In this document: one piece after another, positions 59,042-64,000 of the stretch
Numbering within the stretch: position 1 is the stretch's first letter
Layout of the letters: every line of letters begins with the position of its first letter
Source: Kondoa malvinella
Lineage: Eukaryota > Basidiomycota > Agaricostilbomycetes > Agaricostilbales > Kondoaceae
DNA: 64,000 bases
NCBI GenBank assembly: GCA_039545315.1
Contig: BCIM01000002.1
Location: 2,978,128 to 3,042,127 of the forward strand
Reading direction: 5' to 3'
Program-made: the position numbers and the translations under genes
Notes under the pieces: generated by a model
Seen by the model: only the letters and a program-made list of their open reading frames with translations
Database searches by the model: none
What the model was told of the DNA's origin: nothing

Positions 59042-60534
59042 TCAGTATTGCGTAGACGGCGCAGTGAACAGCGGTATTTTAAGACCGGAGCAAGCATACA
59101 AGACGACACGGTGCGTCATATCACACGGGACTGAGGTGCATCGAGGTGAAAGACGGACTACCTCTTCTGCAGCTGTCGCTTTGAGATGATGCTGCGTTAA
59201 TAGGGTTATGTAGTGTCTACTTGTATTGGTCAACTTGATCTTCAAAGCAGCGTTGCAAATGTATGAAATCAGGTCAAAGTCGAAATGAAACAGAGCACAT
59301 CGACGCTGAGCATTTGCAAGGCCGCCTTGTTACCAGTAGACCAAAGGTAGGAGCAGCGGAGCAAAGAAGGACTGTGTGCTTGTGATGGCACGTTGTTGAC
59401 TGCTGAGGATTTTGAGGTAGTCTTTGACAGCTTCGGCATGGACCAGCGGCTTGAACAGAGCTGAAGTGGTTGGGTGTAGCGCATCGCAAAGCTTCATGGC
59501 TTCACCTCTGAATGTTCGAGCGAACCCACAAGTCCGACCAATCATCCGTAGGTTCTCGGGATTCTTGGACTGGTCATAATATGCAGTCGCTGGCGATGTA
59601 GAGAAGGCCTGTAGAGTGCCAGAAACGATCAGTCAATGCTGCCGGTCACATATGATTACGCACGGCAAAGAAAGCCAGACCGACATGCCATGCAATGGAG
59701 CATAATTGTCAATACATTGTGCAGTGAGATGCGCTTCGGCCAACATGACATATGCTATTGTGCGCTTCCAACTATCAAGATCATCAGCCAAGTATTCTGT
59801 AGCATGAGGAAGGACTGACAGCGATTCGCAGTCCTCTTTTGATGTTTGCGTGTCTGGGATCTGAGCCAGCGGGCTGTTGGTATATCCATAGTCGCTGCCT
59901 TGTTGGCAATTTGAGATGATGTCGCTACCAAGAATGCCTGTTAGTGAGTCGTCCAAGCTGAGAATGGTCAGCTCACTCTTTCATGACAAAGTGGAAGACT
60001 ATTCGCAAGGCTATAGAGGTAAAGATGATTCCGGCGCTGACAAAGGCGAGATACATATAGACCTTGATGAGCTTGAGTCGTCTCTGTCGGTTCAGCGATC
60101 ATCAGCAACAGGTCATCGCAAGAGTTTTTTAGACCGAACATGCATGCCGCTACCAGCCCAAATGTCTCCAAAGCTGCCACTATATGGCATAAACCGGCCA
60201 TAACGCCGTCTGCGATTTGTATTGAATGAGCTATGATTGCACGACCTGCTATATCGCGTTGCCTTGAGCTTCTGAGTTTCGTTTGAACTGTTTGCTTCGT
60301 TGTCAAAGAAGCGCTATCACCGTGTAGTAGACTGGCTCACTCGCTAGCATCTTTGACGTATGTAGCGCCATCGAAGAAGCTCCATATCATGCCAACTATC
60401 GAGCGCGACGAAGCGTTCAGAGCGGGTTTCCATTGTTTCGTACCAAGTCTAAAGAGCTTACTGGTAGTAAAGAAGATGATAATAGGCCTGAGGTCCTTTT
60501 TGTACGCGCAAATGACTACTCTGGCATCTGTCAA
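59042..60534 (-). CDS. Unknown multi-exon protein with a membrane helix (structure tentative)
   Basis: Coding pieces chain on the minus strand: an N-terminal exon ending SSRSIVGMIWSFFDGATYVK; a basic Gly-rich piece SRRRYGRFMPYSGSFGDIWA then GSGMHRRLKLIK; a helix YMYLAFVSAGIIFTSIALRI; then GILGSDIISNCQQGSDYGYT, KRTIAYVMLAEAHLTAQCID and AFSTSPATAYYDQSKNPENL; and a C-terminal piece SQQRAITSTQSFFAPLLLPL. Some introns needed are only 36-56 bases and not all joints are certain. It could be two genes. I do not recognise the family. Confidence 0.35.
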
Positions 60535-61116
60535 GCAGGCAGTGCATCATGCATGAGCCATTTTCTTTCCAAAATAGGGAAGCCTTGGCTGGTCAGAAGA
60601 GGACGTACAAGCGGGCGGAGGAGCTGTACCTAGTTCTCGTGTGGTATTCATGCGCGCCTATGGTATCGCTGGTATACTGGAATGTGACGGTTGAAGGTGA
60701 ACAGAAGTCGAATTCCAAGACAGTCTCGTGTCCAGGCGGCAAGGTATATTATGGCCAGCGCTGTTGGACAAAAGCAACGAGAATTTTCACTCTCGCCGTT
60801 TACGCTGGACTGGCCGATCTACTCAAAGTCGCGCGTATTGCACTGATCTGGCGCTCGCGGTCCTTCACTGGCCGAAAATTAGCTGCTGGCCGAAATCGCT
60901 GAACTCGCTGATTTTGCTCATCTGGCCGCTATAGATCATCTCTCGTGCTCTGATCCTCTGGAAGAATGCAGACAAGCCTTTTCTATTAGTCATAGTGCTC
61001 AGACATGTTGTCATACACTTTAGACCTATCGACCCATCGTTCTAGAATCTGCTCCATAGAATTATCTTTCTGTTGCTCTGCGTTCCTTCTCTTTCTGCTT
61101 CATAACTTGCTTCTCT
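60535..61116 (+). other. Intergenic region
   Basis: 582 bases. A 117-codon plus frame (60549-60902) is present without a recognisable pattern or splice partners. I see no supported gene. Confidence 0.35.
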
Positions 61117-61723
61117 ATGGCTTCCTGCCATTGTTGCGCGTGCAAGACCCGTGCGGTCACAGACGGCGTCGCTAGCGGCGTGATCGATGCTGCTACCTTT
61201 GACTATGCCAATTTCTTTCGAGCACCTTCCTCCGTCTGTTCTCTGACGACACCAACGGTATCGGCTGCAATAGATCAGCAAACTAGGTCGGACGGCAGCG
61301 CTGCAATAAGAAATCAACCAGTCCCACGCCAGTCTGACGGGCGCTATCAAAGCCAACAGAGCCGGAGCGATCAGGTCGAGCTGTTCTTGCAAACGTTCGC
61401 TCAGCCAGCTCAGCAGCAGTCGATATCTGCCATACAAGCTCAGCAAGGTAATTTGCTCTTTGCTTCCGTCGTGCAATGTTTGAATTTGGTATGCAGGTCT
61501 TCTCACGATACTAGGGATGTCTAGTGGCAGCGCACCACCTCACTTCGCTCGATCCACCGCGTTGACTGGCATGACCTCTCCCAATCAAGTTGATCATGTC
61601 ACCGCGAGAGCTTCCGTCTTGGACGCTTTCCAACAACCTCGTGTCCACCAAGCCGGCAACATCATTGCGTCAACTCTGCAGAATCAGCACTGTGAGGCGC
61701 TAGAAATGCACCTCATAAGCTAG
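61117..61723 (+). CDS. Unknown Gln/Ser-rich protein
   Basis: Two exons joined over a 49-base intron (61449-61497) give about 185 residues. It begins MASCHCCACKTRAVTDGVAS, a cluster of four Cys within nine residues. A Gln-rich centre follows (ELFLQTFAQPAQQQSISAIQ), then MSSGSAPPHFARSTALTG, VLDAFQQPRVHQAGNIIAST and the end EALEMHLIS. There is no signal peptide or membrane helix. A 154-codon minus-strand frame overlaps it, so strand choice rests on the clean ATG, intron and stop. No family is recognised. Confidence 0.4.
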
Positions 61724-62365
61724 CTCCAGGCCATGACTCGGCTCTACGATATAGAGGACAAGGTACAGGCAGACTCTGAGCTGAACTGAACCTTTCCAAT
61801 TTCGATGATGCCCTAGTGCTTTAATTTCAAGAGTATGACAAGAGACAGGCAATAAGGACAGGCTGCAACGGGCTAGTTATAGATATAGAGCAGAAACGAA
61901 GCAGAGGAGCGAAGCTCTTGCATGTATTCGGTAGACTGCGCATCTCTTCAACTCAGCGTTTCCGGCGGACTATGACACTCGCAAGCGAAGGAAGCAAGCA
62001 GGAAAGGACAGTAGAACAAGTACAGATATAGCTACAGCCTTAGAACACTGTAGAGACAGGACTTGACCTCACTCGAATTTGAGCGAGGAACTTGCTAGAA
62101 GCAACTCGAAGCGCCCTTGCCCCTTAAGAGCAGCGCAGATTGTAAATAGATGAAGTACATCTTGGAGAGCTACCATGAACACTTTAACACAATGACTGTC
62201 GGATAGAGAAAGACATTCGTCTTGCACTCCAACGACCGGTTCAACAAGATGATACCCTCGGCGAGACATACTACCCGCTTTCCCTACAACAAATATACCC
62301 TAGACGACTGTATACTAGGACATGAACGTCACGTCGCATCTAAGCCGCTTTGCATATCTTGAGCC
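61724..62365 (+). other. Intergenic region before the repeat block
   Basis: 642 bases, A-rich in places, with no frame above 66 codons. No gene or RNA structure seen. Confidence 0.4.
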
Positions 62366-62507
62366 CAAGGCTGGGGAAGGTATGCTTGAGCAATAGCTGG
62401 TGAGTCAATTCTCCCTCTTTCTTTGATTACATGCAGCAGTAGCTTACTCTGGAAGGGCTATAGGTGATACCTCAATGCGGGTGAGGCATCTATAGACCCT
62501 TAGTAAT
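62366..62507 (+). repeat. 142-base direct repeat, copy 1
   Basis: Matches 63489-63630 in the same orientation over all 142 bases with one visible difference (acatgcagc here, acaggcagc there). It begins caaggctggggaaggtatgc and ends acccttagtaat. It contains gtgagtcaattctcc...gattacag, which looks like an intron. Confidence 0.9.
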
Positions 62508-63196
62508 GTGTGGACTGACAGAGCGTGCCGCAAACAGGTGTTACGAGTCATCGTCTGCTAGCTATGAGTGCTTCATTGCTTCATGCATTTGTGAGTACAT
62601 ATAGCCTTCCCTAGACTATAGCGTAACATCTGACGCTCCACATATTTTGGTGCGTTAACGGAGAACCAAAGCAGCAATTGCCTCCGCCAATTGCTTGATG
62701 GAGATCATTGCGCATCTCATCATACTGCTCTGTCTGTGAGCTGCTGTGCTCAAACCTACACTCTGATTGCTGAACCAGGTGCTTCCAATCAGAGGCTCAT
62801 CCAGTCTTGCCATCTCACTTACGGTCATGACTGGCAAGCATTATCTGAACTACTTTGGTTCATCAGACAAGTTCAAGCGGGAGCTACCACTGTCTCACTG
62901 TCCTACCTTGGGACTACCATCCTATTGCCTCATCGGTCTTCAGGCTGCATTACGGATGGAGCCATCAAGTAGGTATGCGATTCCTTCTCGATGCTTCGAG
63001 AAGTGTCTCATTCGTTCCTTCGTATTCTATCGGAACAGCAGGCAAGAAGCCGGGAAGTGTATAAAAGGAAGGCTGTTTTCCCTCTTCTCAAGACAGACAC
63101 TTGTTCTGCAACACTACTCTCAACTCTAACTCAACTGATCTACTTTGATCAACTACTCAAACTCATTCGACTACTCATCTCAATCACCAAACAAAC
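62508..63196 (+). mobile_element. LTR-like promoter region of a retrotransposon
   Basis: Directly follows repeat copy 1 and leads into a gag frame. It begins tgtggactgacag and holds a good TATA box (tataaaagg, 63060-63068) about 130 bases before the gag ATG, as in an LTR U3-R promoter. I cannot fix the LTR end, the primer-binding site or a second LTR in this window. Short frames inside are not supported. Confidence 0.5.
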
Positions 63197-63526
63197 ATGG
63201 CCAACATCAAACCTAACAACATCAATGCTTCAGGTGCGTTCATGGATAATGAACGATGGTCTTTCACTGGGGAAAATGTGATCCAATTCTTAGCTCGCTT
63301 TGAGCTGCGTTTGAAACATTCAAATATTCCCAAGAAGCACTGGGTTGACTACTTTGCCCTTGACATTTCTCCAGAAGTCTGGACTGAGGTGACCTCGCTT
63401 GACTCATTCAAGAAGAAGAACTGGCTCTTGCTCAAAAGAGATCTGGTTGAGAGCTTCATGGATGATTACAAGGAAGTTTATCTGCAGACAAGGCTGGGGA
63501 AGGTATGCTTGAGCAATAGCTGGTGA
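63197..63526 (+). mobile_element. Truncated retrotransposon gag
   Basis: 109 codons from ATG 63197: ANIKPNNINASGAFMDNERW, then SFTGENVIQFLARFELRLKH, KKHWVDYFALDISPEVWTEV and KKKNWLLLKRDLVESFMDDY. This is the pattern of a Ty3/gypsy-type gag capsid start (F.GENV..FL..FE; W......L..D..E.F.D). After KEVYLQTRLGK the frame runs into repeat copy 2 and stops. The rest of gag and all of pol are absent, so it is a deleted, non-autonomous element or a junction. Confidence 0.7.
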
Positions 63527-63630
63527 GTCAATTCTCCCTCTTTCTTTGATTACAGGCAGCAGTAGCTTACTCTGGAAGGGCTATAGGTGATACCTCAATG
63601 CGGGTGAGGCATCTATAGACCCTTAGTAAT
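63489..63630 (+). repeat. 142-base direct repeat, copy 2
   Basis: Second copy of 62366-62507. It replaces the missing part of the gag gene, so its left edge is a deletion or rearrangement junction. Confidence 0.9.
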
Positions 63631-63716
63631 TATAAGTTTTGACCTTAAGGCTTGGAAAGAGGACTTATCCTTAGTAATTATAAGTTTTGACCTTAAGGCT
63701 TGGAAAGAGGACTTAT
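63621..63716 (+). repeat. 48-base exact tandem duplication
   Basis: Two identical 48-base units (63621-63668 and 63669-63716), each starting ccttagtaattataagtttt. The first ten bases of unit 1 overlap the end of the 142-base repeat. Confidence 0.92.
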
Positions 63717-63936
63717 GGATAGTTACGATCCGTTCGGTTCCAACGGTGTTATTGAGACCTCTGGCACAAATTATTTGGGGTCGCTATCGATGATTAACGA
63801 GACGCGTCGAGACGCGGTCTCATTACGCGACTTGCAGTGGTACTGAGCTCGGTCAGCCTTCCAAAGACAGCTGAAGAGCCTGCGCATCCATCTGTACTGA
63901 AATCGGGGCGCGAGACAGCATAATGACCGCTATTAG

Positions 63937-64000
63937 GGTTATCCTGCGTTATTGAGGTTATCCTGCGTTATTGAGGTTATCCTGCGTTATTGAGGTTATC
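63937..64000 (+). repeat. 19-base tandem array reaching the window edge
   Basis: Three full units of ggttatcctgcgttattga (63937-63955, 63956-63974, 63975-63993) and seven bases of a fourth. The units are identical. The array is cut by the window end, so its true length is unknown. 63717-63936 upstream holds no gene. Confidence 0.92.

Noticed and set aside
61042..61506. 154-codon minus-strand frame
   Set aside because: Could be real, but the plus-strand reading has an ATG, an intron and a stop that fit together; kept the latter at low confidence.
1..64000. CRISPR arrays, bacterial operons or ribosome-binding sites
   Set aside because: The DNA is eukaryotic with spliceosomal introns; the only regular arrays are tandem repeats without spacers.
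1..64000. tRNA or rRNA genes
   Set aside because: Reading for A/B box patterns (such as ggttcgaatc) gave only coding-region matches, for example in SMC4 near 54402; no cloverleaf was seen by eye.

Overview
The window is nuclear DNA of a fungus, almost certainly a basidiomycete. Most genes are broken by many introns of about 45-60 bases with GT...AG ends and a CTGAC/CTAAC-type branch site. The gene families (class II histone deacetylase with an Arb2-like tail, MIA40, condensin SMC4, a Mug135-like heptad protein, DUF262 proteins) also fit. I cannot name the species. Coding density is high and both strands are used. Exon limits below were worked out by hand from frame continuity and splice sites.

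Layout. 1-1.9 kb: the end of an unknown gene and an ExoIII-type AP endonuclease. 2.1-6.9 kb: a CTR9-like fragment followed by two tandem, divergent G-protein alpha subunit genes that share an 8-base microexon. 7.2-16 kb: a Mug135-like protein with a 21-base repeat, a kelch-like protein, a four-helix membrane protein, CDP-diacylglycerol synthase (CDS1) and an unknown acidic protein. 16-25.7 kb: an accessory block with four GT43-like (beta-1,3-glucuronosyltransferase family) genes, three intact and one decayed, a probable fifth relic, and two copies of a ~360-base duplicated segment. 26.5-34 kb: two paralogous proteins joining a DUF262 domain to a C-terminal Cys/His finger, the second one apparently broken, with two small genes between them.

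34-61.7 kb is mostly housekeeping: MIA40 and UBC7 from a 63-base divergent promoter, a CBF1-like bHLH factor, a GPI-anchor-like surface protein, a Sec7-PH Arf exchange factor, an HDA1-type deacetylase, two tandem paralogous single-pass membrane glycoproteins, SMC4, CGR1, an ammonium transporter and two poorly understood genes. The right edge (62.4-64 kb) is repetitive: a 142-base direct repeat flanking an LTR-like promoter and a truncated retrotransposon gag, a 48-base tandem duplication, and a 19-base tandem array running off the window.

The most notable block is the GT43-like cluster. Its proteins look like type II Golgi enzymes with a shared Cys-rich luminal module before the transferase domain, and the cluster shows duplication, inversion and decay. 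Next are the DUF262-finger proteins and the tandem G-alpha pair with conserved microexons.
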